A stretch of DNA of 64,000 bases from Mesocentrotus franciscanus (GCA_037976565.1 CP137674.1:6863789-6927788); one strand, 5' to 3'; counted from the stretch's first letter, positions 21,201-32,458 are shown. Numbers and translations are program-made. The notes: generated from the letters alone by a model not told the origin.

Positions 21201-23040
21201 AGATATGTAATTCATTTTAAAAATAATTGTAATGTCGCCATAACCGTGGTAAAAACTTGTGAGCTCGACAGCACGATAATATGAGTAGGCCTATCAGAGA
21301 ACGGGGAAAGGCATGAGCTAGGCCCATGTCCAATGTAGGCGCATTATGAATGACTATAAACATTGTATTTCCTTATACACGTATGTCATTTCAGGAATTC
21401 CTGCACTAATCGTGGTTCTTACCGGAGCTATTGCTAGAGACTCTTACGCCCATGAAGATCTGTAAGTGGTAACGCTTGAAAGTTTAGCTGGAATATTGGA
21501 TTGCATAGCATACCTGGCATAGGGTTTATCTAATAATGTTCAAACTTCGGATTCAGCAAAATCACGTTTTTGTACTTTATCTAGTTTTTAGGCATTTGGT
21601 ATTTTGGTATCTCATGAGTTGGCGAGTATGCAATTATGATCTGGAATTGGTATTTAGGTTTCACTTTCGTGGGTATGTGTTGTGATCCAAGCTCTAGAAA
21701 GGCCACCAAGTGAATACAGTCACCACACATACTTAAATCTCAGATGTTTTTGGTAACGTATGGGACAACAAATAAATATATAATAGGAAGTCATTTACAT
21801 CGATAATTTCTCGGATAAAATGCTTCAAGGACCATGGAAATTTCGTTTAACTATCGCTAAGATAGTCAGTACCGATTGACTTAATTCAATCACTTTACAA
21901 AATGCATATTTAATATCAATAGATGCTTTCTACAATTCTGGGCTCAAATCGGTGGTCTCCTGATTCCCATGTCCATCATCCTCCTTATCAACATTGTCAT
22001 CTTCATACTGGTGGTTCGACAATTGCTCCGGTCGGCCAACATCGCTGGTCGGGTGAAAAGAGAGGCTAAGGCAGAACGTCGAGAGACTATCGAACGCGTC
22101 CAGAACGCGATCTGCATCTTGCTTCTGCTCGGTCTGACCTGGGTCACCGGATATCTTCTTTTGATCCCGTCATTCAGTCAGGTAAAGCCAACTAGCTTAA
22201 AGAATGACTCCTTTGTGGTATTTATCTCTTCTAAGAAGTATCTTGAGAACTCGGTTATAATTACATACACCAACAATACCACTTTAGATGTTTAGTATCT
22301 GAAGAACATGGAAGATGATGCCATATACCTAATTTTTATTTCTGAAACATTTGTGTTTAATAGGTGGCTCAGCCAATCTTCGTCGTCCTTAACTCCTTCC
22401 AAGGATTTTTCATCTTTCTACTCTACTGCGTCCGGAAGCCTCACGTCCGTAAGAAATGGGGCTAACATGTTTCGACAAGTTCCTAAAGAAAGAAGCAAGC
22501 ACTTCCAGCGGTGGGGTAAGCTCGACGGTGCTATCCTCGTCAGGTGGTATATTAAGGAAATTGCGCCCAGGAGCCTCGGGTAATTACAGGTTGTCTACCA
22601 AACTTGAAGACGAACGTCCCGACTCTATGTGTATGTTCAATCCGACCTTTGATGTTGGTCAGGCTGATGAAGGGGTCACACCACCTATGAACAAAGATAT
22701 CCAAAGTTCCACCGAGGAACAGAAGAAGGACACGGATCGTGATGCAACAAGCATTGATGTCGTGACGGCCAGTCTCCTTCTTGATGATTCTGTCATAAAT
22801 GTCACTAAGAGAGGTGATGATGTTTCCTCCACCACGGATGCTGACACGGTCAATGTTACTCTGGATTCAACTGATGCCATGACAGCTACTGAGGGCACCG
22901 GTGATGTTGCTTCCACCAACAATGATGCTGCCACCAGTCCCCCTAAAGATGCAGAAGATGGCACCATACACAATGAGAGGAGTGACGATGTTGCTTCTGC
23001 AACTAGTGATGCTGCCGTCAATCTTCCATTAGAGCAGTGA
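15219..23040 (+). CDS. Adhesion G protein-coupled receptor, 3' part (GAIN, GPS, 7TM)
   Basis: Exons inferred from GT-AG borders and phase: 15219-15338, 16158-16306 (approximate), 16778-16961, 17971-18390, 18699-18863, 19381-19499, 20356-20639, 21395-21461, 21923-22181, 22365-23040. The first shows CIGDGITQSQWHPVDNC, hormone-receptor-like. The next three form the GAIN domain. The fifth is a canonical GPS ending CACDHLTNFAVIM, with expected self-cleavage between Leu and Thr. The following exons encode the seven membrane segments (YIGCCMSIFSLLVTLATYLW is the first; extracellular loop 2 has CFLQFW). The tail is acidic and Thr-rich with repeated DDVAS motifs. Exon 3 has one base too many for its frame near 16841. 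The last exon loses frame at the GGGG run near 22457, just after VRKKWG. These may be sequence errors or inactivation. Upstream exons are not seen. Confidence 0.88.
17285..17500 (+). repeat. AAT/ATG microsatellite in a GPCR intron
   Basis: Imperfect ATA, AAT and GAT trinucleotides dominate the intron before the fourth exon. A ~40-base stretch after it (TTGTAAGGCGCCAAAGCC) resembles a SINE tail, weakly. Confidence 0.85.
17766..17947 (+). repeat. AAT-rich microsatellite adjacent to splice acceptor
   Basis: Imperfect AAT/ATAATG repeats run almost to the acceptor at 17970. Open frames read through it on both strands are products of the repeat, not proteins. Confidence 0.9.
18699..18863 (+). other. 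GPS (autoproteolysis) exon of the adhesion GPCR
   Basis: A single 165-base, phase-0 exon encodes 55 residues with the four GPS cysteines and two tryptophans in order: CSFWDEE, W, GC, and CAC. The HLT triad spans 18837-18845; cleavage would expose a tethered agonist starting TNFAVIM. This is the most diagnostic piece of the gene and is undamaged. Confidence 0.93.
19799..19847 (+). repeat. GAG/GAA purine microsatellite in a GPCR intron
   Basis: An uninterrupted purine stretch of GAGGAG and GAAGAA units lies between the exons encoding the first and second membrane segments. Confidence 0.9.
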
Positions 23041-23244
23041 CATAGATTCCAGTGGCCCCACCGACTTGCAAAGGCCAAAGGCACAGTTGAGGTTTAGCGA
23101 TGTATCATTCTTACTTGATTAAACAAAAATGTAAACAGCGTTTTATTCATTTATTTTCAAGCAAGAAGAAGGTCTTATTAAGAGAACATGATGTAAAATT
23201 GGCATACTCCATTAGGGGAGGGGTGGGCTGGGTGTAGGCTGAAC

Positions 23245-23737
23245 CCCCATTCCCCTGCCCCGAGCTTTTCGCAATTACCAATAGTCCGTCACCACATATT
23301 CAGGCAGCCAGGTGATTGTTATTTGTTATCATCTTTATTATATTTCAATGACGAAATTATTTATGTACATTTATGTGTACCTTATCGAAGCATTCATGAT
23401 CAGATGATTTTTTTTTTTGTTAAATACTTTGTTTTGTATTACTCAGAGAAGAGGTCTTTTCGTTGTTGAAAATAGTATGATGATGATGATGATGATGGTA
23501 CGATGGTTTTTTTTCAATTCATTTTAGTAACTTTTAGTCATGACATGATGTATATATGTATATTGCGAATGGAAATTAGAAAATAATGGTTGCGTAGCTT
23601 AAATCAAAGGACCCTATTGCTTTCCTCTTTTTGGAATTTGTTTGCAAATGTTGATTCTTTTTTTTTTCTCTCTACATGGAATCGAACCGGGCTACTGGCT
23701 GAGAACGCCAATGCCTTAACCACTGGACCACAAAAAA
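23245..23737 (-). repeat. tRNA-like SINE-type repeat, tandem unit 1
   Basis: The unit ends with a tRNA-like head on the minus strand. GGAATCGAACCGGG (23680s) is the complement of a polymerase III B box, and CCACTGGACC (23720s) complements an A box. The rest of the unit repeats at an offset of about 495 bases (landmarks GCAATTACCA at 23271 and 23766). Confidence 0.7.
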
Positions 23738-24220
23738 TCCCCCATCCCCCTTCCCCAAGCAAATTGCAATTACCAATATTCCTTCACCACATATTCGGGC
23801 AACCAGGTAATTTTTACTTGTTATCACCTTTATTTTATTTCAATGACGAAATTATATTTGTACAATTTATATGTACCTTCTCGAAGTATTCATGTTCAGA
23901 AGATTATTTTGTATTGATACTTTTTGGTGTATTACTCAGAGAATATGTCTTTCAATTTTTGAAGAAAAAACAAGTTTAATCATGATGATACGATGATTTT
24001 TATTTTTATTCATTTTAGTAATTCTTAATCATGACATGATATATTATATATAATACGAAAGTAAATTAGACAATGATGGTTGCGTAGCTTTAATCTAAGT
24101 TCCCCATTGCTGTCCTCTTTTTGAATTTCTTTGTGAAGATTGAAAAAATGTTCTTCGCCGGGTATCGAGCCATGTTACTGGCTGAGAACGGCAATGCCTT
24201 TACCACTAGACCATAGAGAC
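23738..24220 (-). repeat. tRNA-like SINE-type repeat, tandem unit 2
   Basis: It aligns along its length to the preceding unit (GCAATTACCAATA, TTATTTCAATGACGAAATTAT, GATGGTTGCGTAGCTT). Its tRNA-like head (GGGTATCGAGCC, CCACTAGACCAT) has a diverged B box. Two head-to-tail copies suggest unequal crossing-over of a SINE dimer. Confidence 0.7.
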
Positions 24221-24652
24221 GGGCTTGTGGCTTCGGCGACGTCAGATTCAATTGACCGACAGAATGGGCAAATCTCGAGGGAAAATGTATAAAAATGTAT
24301 GTATATATATATATATATGTATACATACGTTTAATACGGTCTAAGCTGTTGTATATGTTGTTTCCTGGGTGATGGGCATCGCGGTACGAACACTCTAACC
24401 CGTACTTAGGATTTTGTTAAAGTTTTTTTTTCCCCCTTTTCTCTTTCCTTTTCTTTCTTTCTTTCTATTTTTTTTTTAACCGCCAAAAAAAATGGGGGGA
24501 GCACGGGCAGGCTGTGCCCCGCCTGCTACGGCGCCTGTCCTCGCATTCGGGGGTCGCGCAATCTGTGTGGGCGGCGCTGCGTGTAACATGATTAAAGGAT
24601 AACAAATATATACACACGGAGAGGATCTGGACTATTTTTGAAATTGCTTAAT

Positions 24653-24940
24653 AATAATAATAATACTCAGCTTTTATATAGCGCGAATTACAATTAAGCA
24701 TCTCTAAGCGCTTCCAAACTATGAGATTATTACCCCGGCTTTAGCTGTGCTGCCATTACGGCGTTCTAGCATTTCAAGGAATTAATTCCTGCCAGGTACC
24801 CATTTACATCACCTGGGTTGAGTGTGTCAAATGTAGATCAATGTCTTGCCAAAGGACATTAGTGCCGCGGCGGGACTCGAACCGCGGACCTTGGGGTCGA
24901 CAGTCCGGCGACGTATCCACTCGACCACGACACCTCTGTG
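24653..24940 (-). mobile_element. tRNA-derived SINE, near full length
   Basis: On the minus strand the head reads GGTGTCGTGGTCGAGTGG (A box) and GCGGTTCGAGTCCCGCC (B box), about 74 bases in all. A body with CCAAAGGACATTAGTG-type and TAAATGGGTACCTGG-type sequence follows, ending in ATT repeats. The body is shared with the SINE at 39397-39690 and the tail at 62755-62905. It would be transcribed by RNA polymerase III and is mobilised by a partner LINE. Confidence 0.85.
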
Positions 24941-26619
24941 TCGGCTGTGTGACTGAGGTATTATAACCGCTAGTACCCTGTTTACATTTCCTCGTTACGA
25001 GCATATATTATGTTTTAATTGCTCGTACAAATGTCATCCTCCCTTTACTTTTGTAAACAAATATTTTGTATGCATCTTTTTCAGTTCGCATATTTTCTCC
25101 TTTTCTACCTATAAATTTCGATTAAAAAGCGATAATGAATAAATAAAGATTATTTCACCCTTGTAATCTTTTCCGTATTGTTTAAAGTTGGTTGTCTTTC
25201 ATATTTACTAAACTAATAGGTACCATGGATCATCGAGTATGATATTGTCACCAGCGACAACCGACTGATTTGTAATCTGACATGCAATGTGAAACTGCTG
25301 AAAAAATGAAAAGCTGCAAACACATATAGCATCAGATCGATTTAATGATTGGCATTTAAACGTTTTGAGAAATATAATCGGAATAAGTGACAAAATACAA
25401 AATGGAACTCCGTTTATTACAAATAAGCGTGATACAAATTACAAGGAGCAACAACACCAGCATCAAATCGAATTAATTATTTTGAAATTAACTGCATCGT
25501 GCTAACGCAAAATAAAATCGTTAAACACTACTTGTACTACCAATATTATCATTGATATGGCACTGATTCCATAATGAATAAAACGTACCTTAATTAAACT
25601 TTTCCCATTGATATTCGTAGATGTACATGTAATTAGAAAATGCTCGAGTATTCAACTTTAGCTTAATTTACTCGTATCATTATTTTTATATTTTCATATC
25701 GTTACGTTTATATAGGCCATTTCATTAAAGTCTACTTATAATGGGTTTCTTTTAATTGTTTTTCATAGCAAGTTACATTAACTATACTCCATATCCCTTT
25801 GAATATGAATAACTACTCTTCAATCCCGTCATAGTCTGCTCCGTACCTTTGATCGTATAAAGACATGGCTCTCATTTGTGTAGTGTACTTAATTTTTAGA
25901 CCCGGTATTATTTGTATCACCTGGGAAATAATAATAGGGTGCCAAGAGTGGTATTGTGTGCCAGACATGAGTGCTACACAAGAACCTACTAATATGTATC
26001 ATATTTTTAATTATGCCGTTTGCATAACGATAAATTAATGCTCAAATTCAATTTAGAATGCGAAAAATTGTATGACGCTGTCAATTTTTCATAATTTGTA
26101 GCAGTCCTGTGTAACATAAAAAAGGAATATTTTTCATGAAATTGACTTTCTGCATAATTCTATTAAGTAATTTCCTATCATATCCTATTATTTCAGTACA
26201 TGTGTGGTCAAGAAGATAGCAATCGCAAAAAAAACTAGTTTTAGCATCAGCAGACTAGAAAAAGGTTTTAAAAGGTATTTAACGTTTTGTACAAGCAGTA
26301 CAGCAGCACTGAAAACCATATATATATTTATATATGATCAATTAAAAGAGCATGGCGGAAATGAGCAAAACTATGTGGTATCTACTTATTGAAGAGGTTT
26401 TTGAAAATAGATGGGGTATTAGGTATTCCGTCTTCGCCAATTTTCTACACCAGGGGTTTATTAATTGACAATCCCGAAAGCTCATTTAATTGATCCTAAA
26501 CAATTCGTAGTTTCCCCAAGGTACATCAATCTGATTTTAGTTATCATGTTATGGCATTAATCTCCTTCATTTTTAAACTGGAGAAATGCCATTTCCGATA
26601 TATCAACTATACACTGCCG
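24941..26619. other. Intergenic, no gene recognised
   Basis: AT-rich DNA without repeated motifs or splice-consistent coding. Short open frames show no domain. Confidence 0.5.
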
Positions 26620-26870
26620 GATAAAATTAACCTTCGAATAAATGAACTTTTTGGTGAATGAACCTTTGGATACGTGACCCGTCGGATAGAAAATTAACCT
26701 TCCGATAATTGCAACTTTGGATAATTGAATCTTCGGAGCAACGAACTTTTGTTTAAAGAAACCTTCGAGTCAATGAACCTTTATATCAATGAATCTCGAG
26801 CTTAACGAACCTTGGAACAATGAATGTTCGGTTATGAAACCTACTAATGGGAACCTTCGGAATAAAAAGC
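26620..26870 (-). repeat. Degenerate minisatellite of ATGAACCTTCGGATAA units
   Basis: Roughly fourteen imperfect units of the form AACCTTCGGATAATGAA occur. The complement, TTCCGAAGGTTCAT, is the motif found in the left part of the array at 12770-13360, so the two arrays are related and oppositely oriented. This one is far more decayed. It abuts the 3' end of the sulfurtransferase gene. Confidence 0.7.
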
Positions 26871-26888
26871 GGGAACCGAAATGCCAGT

Positions 26889-28735
26889 CTACGGTTCCTC
26901 TTCATACGTATATAATTTCATCGAATCTTTGGGTCCTTTCTGGGAGTATTCTTCCCACGATCCGTCGTACACCGCCACGTCTTCCTTTCCTGCATGGAAG
27001 GCGCCTAGGGCCAGGATGGAGGCAGTGATGCCCACGTAGCACGACGAGGTCAGAGGTCGAGACAGGTCAATACCATTTGACTTGAAGAGGGCTCTGAGAT
27101 CGTCGGGTGACCTGAACTTGTCGGAGCCGTCATCGACGAGGACGTTGGGGAACGGGATATTGGTCGCCATCTTCATGATGCCAAGGTTGATACCTGCGCA
27201 TGGAGATTGTGTACGTTTGATGAGAGAAATATTTTAATATGAGACTTTGAGAGAAAGGCCATGATCAGCGAGTAAAACAATGAGCAATGAGCATTAATGA
27301 GAAAGAGAGAGACCATATAAGCGACCAGCTGTGTTTGTTTTTGTTACTTGTACATATCTCATTTAGATCTGTCTAAGCTGGTGTGATCAGAACCTCCTCC
27401 CCCTTATGAGGAACACTATTTAGAGGGTTTGACACTTTCAACATTATGATTTTATGTCCTTTCCATTCTGTTTGATTTGTCAATAATCAGAGTGTAAAAC
27501 TTGGGATCAAAAAGAAAAGTGACTAGCACAGAAATTGGTGACGATTAGCAATCAGGGTGAAGTGAGGAGCGGATAGCAATTTGATGGTCGGAGAAGTGAC
27601 GAGGAAAGACAAAGATGACGATCAGAAGAAAGACAAATGGGAAATTGGTGACCATGGTTACGATCGGAGAAAATGGTGGCGATCAGCATGATTAGCGAGA
27701 AAAGTTAGGTTCAGAGGAAAAGTGATGATCAAAGAAAAAAATGACGATCAAAAAAAGGTGACAATGAAAACGAAAGATGACACTCAGATCAGAGGGACAT
27801 GTGATTAACTGATGATCAAAGGGTGGCGATCAAAAAAGGAATGTGACGTCAGGGAGACGGGTGATCGACGACCAAAGAGAAAAATAGCTATCAAAGAGAA
27901 ATTTAGATGGCGATCAAAGAGAAAGATTGCGGGTAAAGAGAAAGATGTCGATCAAAAGAGAAAGATGGCGAACAAAGAGAAAGGCGATGATCAGAGAAAA
28001 AGGGTGACGATCGAAAGGAAGTTGATCATCAAAGTATATTGTTACGACCAAAAAGTTACGATCGGGAAAGGGCTGCCGATGAAAGTGGACGATCGATGAG
28101 AAAAGGTAACTATTGAGAGAGAGTGACTACAAGGAGGATTTTGTTTTACCTTCGTAAACAGAAGGCTGTGATCCATCATACCACTCCACTAGACGGGAAT
28201 CCATAATCTGAAACTTGGGATCCTTCACGTTCTGTAGGACGTCTTCGTAACCCTTGTAAAGATCGTCTCGTCTCTCCACCTTAAACTCCGCTGGTTCCGG
28301 CACGGGCGTTGGTATTTCCGTCACCACTCGGTTCTCGGCAACCCACTGCTGGAGTCCGCCGTCGAGTACGGAGACGGCGTCGTGATTGAAGAGGCGGAAC
28401 ATCCACCACATCCTAGGTGCCGTCATGACCTTTACCTTGCCTTCGTAGAGGACGACGTGCGTGTCGTTATCGACGCCGAGCGTCTTTCCGACGTACTCGA
28501 GAAGATCTCCGGAGTCGGGGCGGTGAAATGATAGGGGAGTCCTTGTCGCTGAGATGATGGATGTCTATGTGGTGACTGCCAGGTATATGTGCCTTCCTGT
28601 TTCCATCCCGATCCTTGTAGCGTCAAGAACTCGAAAAGGTCTTCCATCTGGGGTCTTCCGTGTTCCAATTGCTTCTGCCAGCCATTCCGTACTTACCAAG
28701 CCAGGGTATTGTGCATGAGATGATACAGTGGTATG
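26889..28735 (-). CDS. Thiosulfate/3-mercaptopyruvate sulfurtransferase-like (two rhodanese domains), frame-damaged
   Basis: Exons: 28150-28735 and 26889-27193, joined in phase at VYEG/INLGIMKM; an acceptor at 28735 implies an upstream first exon not found. The family moves sulfane sulfur from thiosulfate or mercaptopyruvate to acceptors. Seen: LVSTEWLAEAIG, then GRPFRVLDAT, HIPGSHHIDIHH, SDKDSP, LEYVGKTLGVDNDTHVVLYE, TAPRMWWMFRLF and LDGGLQQWV (first domain), then IPFPNVLVDD, SSCYVGITAS (active-site Cys) and VAVYDGSWEEY. The usual loop is CGSGVT or CRKGVT, so CYVGIT is atypical. Between LDAT and LEYVG the frame changes three times (near 28590, 28540 and 28503), with a net change of zero, leaving an in-frame TAG at 28565-28567. 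The spacing between LDAT and HIPG is also about ten residues short. Either sequence errors or a recent pseudogene. Confidence 0.78.
27540..28120 (-). repeat. Degenerate minisatellite in the sulfurtransferase intron
   Basis: Words of the type GATGGCGATCAAAGAGAAA recur about 20 times at 15-25 base spacing on the + strand. The 95-codon open frame through it is produced by the repeat. A shorter vestige (GGTCACGATCGGAGAG) occurs at the same place in the decayed paralogue near 34840. Confidence 0.75.
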
Positions 28736-29086
28736 CTGTAAAAGGAAGTGACAGGTATACCTCCTAAAAACAATCACAAACCGAAACAATGCAATGTGAT
28801 GATTTTCTAGTAAATATATATTTTGTTATGACTTGGCAAGTTGAGTGTTAATATTAGACACTGAAAACCTCCCGTTTGCATTATAGGTCATCATGTTTGA
28901 TGTCCTACAGCTCTCTCTCTCTCTCTCTTATAATCGAAACTTTCTTGACTATCTTCGACCTATATAGATAGCGAGGTGATCTATTTGTAAGTCTTGTTAT
29001 CTACCATATTTTCATGACGAAATTACATGGAAGTGCGCTTATCAACAGTTGATGTGAAGGTTTGGAAAACATCAAGTTCATATTAA
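28736..29086. other. Upstream of sulfurtransferase exon, no exon found
   Basis: Expected to be intron or 5' flank. A CT microsatellite lies at 28911-28928. I see no start codon with a fitting donor. Confidence 0.4.
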
Positions 29087-29670
29087 AGGGTAATCCAACC
29101 CTTCTAAAAAGTTCATTTGAATGAAAGCATAAAAATCAGAGAAACAGAATGGCGAAAGTTTGAAATAATTCGGACCAAATATTAAGAAAGTTATGAGTGT
29201 TTGAAATATGAGATCACTACAGCTGTGCGAATCTCAAATCAGCAATTTTGTCAGTGGATTGTAACGTAGTGACGGATTACTCTCCCGTTTGTCGCGTCCA
29301 AAATTATCACTTATTTCTGTTTTTCTTCCAAGTGCCTCCACCCTCGGGGCACTACTTAAAGTATATCATGGAGAGTACATTATTACAGGTCCTCTGAAAA
29401 GAACAGACCATCCCGAGTCATACATTTATGAAAAGTTGAAATTTTAGTCCTTTTGTGTATTGGAGCAAATAGGAAAGTTGTACGCCACTACATCACATAG
29501 ACATTATCAATTCAGCCAATTTGAAGAGCCCATACCTATAGTAATTGCAACTTTCAAAAATTCGTAGCATTCTGATTTTTTGTCCGATTTCATTCAAACT
29601 TTCATCAGTATGCTTCCCTGATTTTTCTGCTTTATTCTAGACAAGTTTGCTATCAAGGTTGGATTTCCCT
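29087..29670. mobile_element. TTAA-flanked MITE, 584 bp, a second family
   Basis: Ends AGGGTAATCCAACC and the complement of GGTTGGATTTCCCT are flanked by TTAA (29083-29086 and 29671-29674). The subterminal regions are also partly inverted (GAATGAAAGCATAAAAATCAG against TCTGATTTTT-type words). No transposase. Differs from the 530-bp family at 7649 and 49056. Confidence 0.85.
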
Positions 29671-29674
29671 TTAA

Positions 29675-31080
29675 GGCTATACAAATTAGCCCCCGTGAAA
29701 TTATGGCTGAATAGCTGATGAACCATTACCGCATTGCCAATTTGAGATTTCTCAGAATATTAAGTGATTTCAGCTTTTAAAATTATCTCTTGTCCGATAA
29801 AACTGTCACAAATTTTCTACGTCCATCGAAAGCCAACCTGCTTATTGTGTTAGAGTTTAAGTCCCTTCCAGTGTATGTGCGCTCGATTTTGTCGAATTAT
29901 ATTAATTGCAAGTGACTTTAAGCCAGTAAAATCATTCCTAAATAAAGTTTGGCTATAATTAAGACTCCAAAAGGAATAGTACATTGATCTAAATCAAGGG
30001 CTTGATGGCTCATCGTAATAAACGAATAATATCTTACTAGAATGCCAGCATGTAATCTGATTATCAGATGTTCATGATGTAGATAAAATTTGCCTGTAAG
30101 ACACCCCCTCTCCTCCAAACATGTTTGGAGAAACGCGTACTGAAGTTCAAAGTCGCAGCTGGCATAGTGGCTGCATATTAATCATATCATGCTGCTTCGT
30201 CCTACAATGTGTCGCACGAATATGAAGCTGATAACCTTAACCTTTTTGTTGTTTCTATTTTGCGTTTTATGTTATCAGCTAATGCAAATGTCAGCAAGCT
30301 CTAATATTCAAGCTCTCAAGCTTTTATGTTTTATAAAAATGAAGCTAAATAGAGAATCGCTAATAGGAATGGTAGAAAAAAGCTTGCATTCCAAAATCAA
30401 AATCGTAATTTCTATTGATCTAGTAGAGTATGATGACCGCCCCCCACCCACCCCACCCCCGGAAACAAAAGAGTTTGCTAAGAGACACGTTTTCGTCGTA
30501 TCGAATATGATGTACCCTTTTGTCCCGGTTCGTCTTGTGATGTGTGTAGTTGGGTATCTCTATATCCTTCTTCACTTGGAATTAGTCGCTCAGTTGCTAA
30601 AAATGAATTTGCATTTAATAGTCACCCAATTCTCTTATATTTGCCTTTTATTGTTTATGAGTATGTTTAGGAACACTACAGAAATAACTAAAAAGAAATA
30701 TCTAAAAGGCAGGAGCTTTAGATCACGTAGCCACAGCTCAAAGGTTAACAAAATACGCATAGTCATATTTCAAGATGAGGGTTGAGTTCTGGTTAAGGTC
30801 ATGTTCGTCGACAGCTTTTCACTCTTGATTATTATATTCCACTTAGAAACATAATTATATTATAGAACTATCGCTTGAAAAGGAATTGCTCTTAATGTGC
30901 TCTCATATTTTAAACAAGATAAGATGTATAGGCCTTGCTATCTTTTCTAATGCTACATCATTGTGTAGTCCAATGTACACATATATGTGTGTGTGTCCGA
31001 TTCTTTTCTAATGCCACAACATATAGTCCAATGTACACATATATCATGCATGCCCGATGCTTTTCATAAGGGGTTGAGGC
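29675..31080. other. Intergenic with an uncharacterised open frame at 30189-30785 (+)
   Basis: The only long frame codes for 198 residues: a hydrophobic N-terminus, a DDRPPPTPPP segment, then two more hydrophobic stretches and a basic end. The amino-acid make-up follows the AT-rich DNA, no domain is recognised and no neighbour supports it. It is more likely chance than a gene, but a small membrane protein cannot be excluded. Confidence 0.2.
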
Positions 31081-31085
31081 CATAG

Positions 31086-31383
31086 GGTGGTATTCTCAAA
31101 AACGGACTAACTTTAGTCCATGGTTCAATCCTCCGACTAAGTATGGAATGCCAAGTGTCTATATAAATATTTTTTTAATAATTTGATATGTCCCTAAATT
31201 ACCATGGTAACATAATTATTTCATAGTTATATTGTTGTTTATTAATTATGTTATTACATTTTATTTTAATTTAGTGACAGATTAAATTATTCAAAAACAT
31301 ATTCATATGGACACTTGGCTTTCCATACTTAGTCGGAGGATTAAACCATGGACTAAAGTTAGTCCGCTTTCGAGAATACAACC
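31086..31383. mobile_element. Foldback MITE, ~298 bp
   Basis: Arms of about 75 bases are nearly perfect inverted repeats (GGTGGTATTCTC, ACGGACTAACTTTAGTCCAT, CCTCCGACTAAGTATGGAA). CATAG at 31081-31085 and 31384-31388 may be the target duplication. The AT-rich loop has no coding. Confidence 0.82.
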
Positions 31384-31388
31384 CATAG

Positions 31389-32458
31389 AGTTGGGTTCTG
31401 GTCATGCGATTGCATTGTGAAAGAAACGTTGTGGAATCGATCAGAAAAAGTTGATCATCTACTAGCATATAGGTATTGGTGTGTATACTGCAAGGTTCTG
31501 GAATCATTAAAATGATAAGAAATTTGGCCCAGTCTTGGTAAAGTTACAAGCACTGTACACAGAAAGATGTATATGGGACTACACGAACATGTGGCATAAA
31601 AATCCGTCCCGATTTTCATGATGTTACATGCCATATTTAGAATATTAAGGCAGTTTAAGAGCCATGCTTTTCACGGAACATTTTTTCTCTGATGTTCTTC
31701 CACACTTGCATAAAACAATTATAACGCTCACAAATTAGTTTTCACCTCTTCCCAGAACTCAACCTTCTCTTTAAGTATTCAGCCAAGACAAGAGTTGGCA
31801 AATTTGTTAACACTTTAATATTTCCACTCACGATCATGATGTATGGGGATCTATCTGCTTTATACTACACAATCAACTATTTATCGAGATAAAACTAATG
31901 GCATCATGACAATGTGCGTAGACCTACGTACCTGACCAGTGACCACATAACTATATATCAACTTCTAAATTTGGATCTAGCCAAGTATATTAATTTTCTA
32001 GCTAAGTTTACTTACTATATGAGAAGCGGGCGCATTGCAGGCCACTGTCCCATACACAGAACTAGCTGCATGGTAAGATCTGGTTCTGAACAGAGTCAGT
32101 GACTGTACAATTAGCAGGTTCCTCATTGTAGCATGAATCTGATATAACACCAGAGGTTTCCTGGGGCATCACTATAGCAGCAAATGCAGTTTTTTTTCTA
32201 CAGCCCTAGTATAGCTATGCACATATGCCATTCGATCCAACACACGGAATTCAAAGTTCAGTTGTTATGTTGACAGCTATGACCTATGTCAAAGATAAAT
32301 AGACATAATAGCCTGGGTATAAGCAGGGTCTCACCTCCCTGGTATTAGAAGCATCGTTTGCAGAGGGGTATATGAAGGCCAGTCGTTAAGAACTTTGCAA
32401 GGGGGAGAGGTATTTTCCGAGTTTTGGGAGTTAACACTAGTTCTTCTTCTGACCATTT
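31389..32458. other. Intergenic, no gene recognised
   Basis: AT-rich sequence between two foldback elements; nothing recognised. Confidence 0.5.

Noticed and set aside
24862..24935. Functional tRNA gene
   Set aside because: The acceptor stem pairs poorly and a SINE body and tail follow, shared with other loci.
27812..28099. 95-codon Lys/Arg-rich open frame
   Set aside because: It is generated by the GATCAAAGAGAAA minisatellite in an intron.
30189..30785. 198-codon open frame as a gene
   Set aside because: Its composition follows the AT-rich background, there is no domain, splice context or repeat of it, so it is kept only as a low-confidence note.
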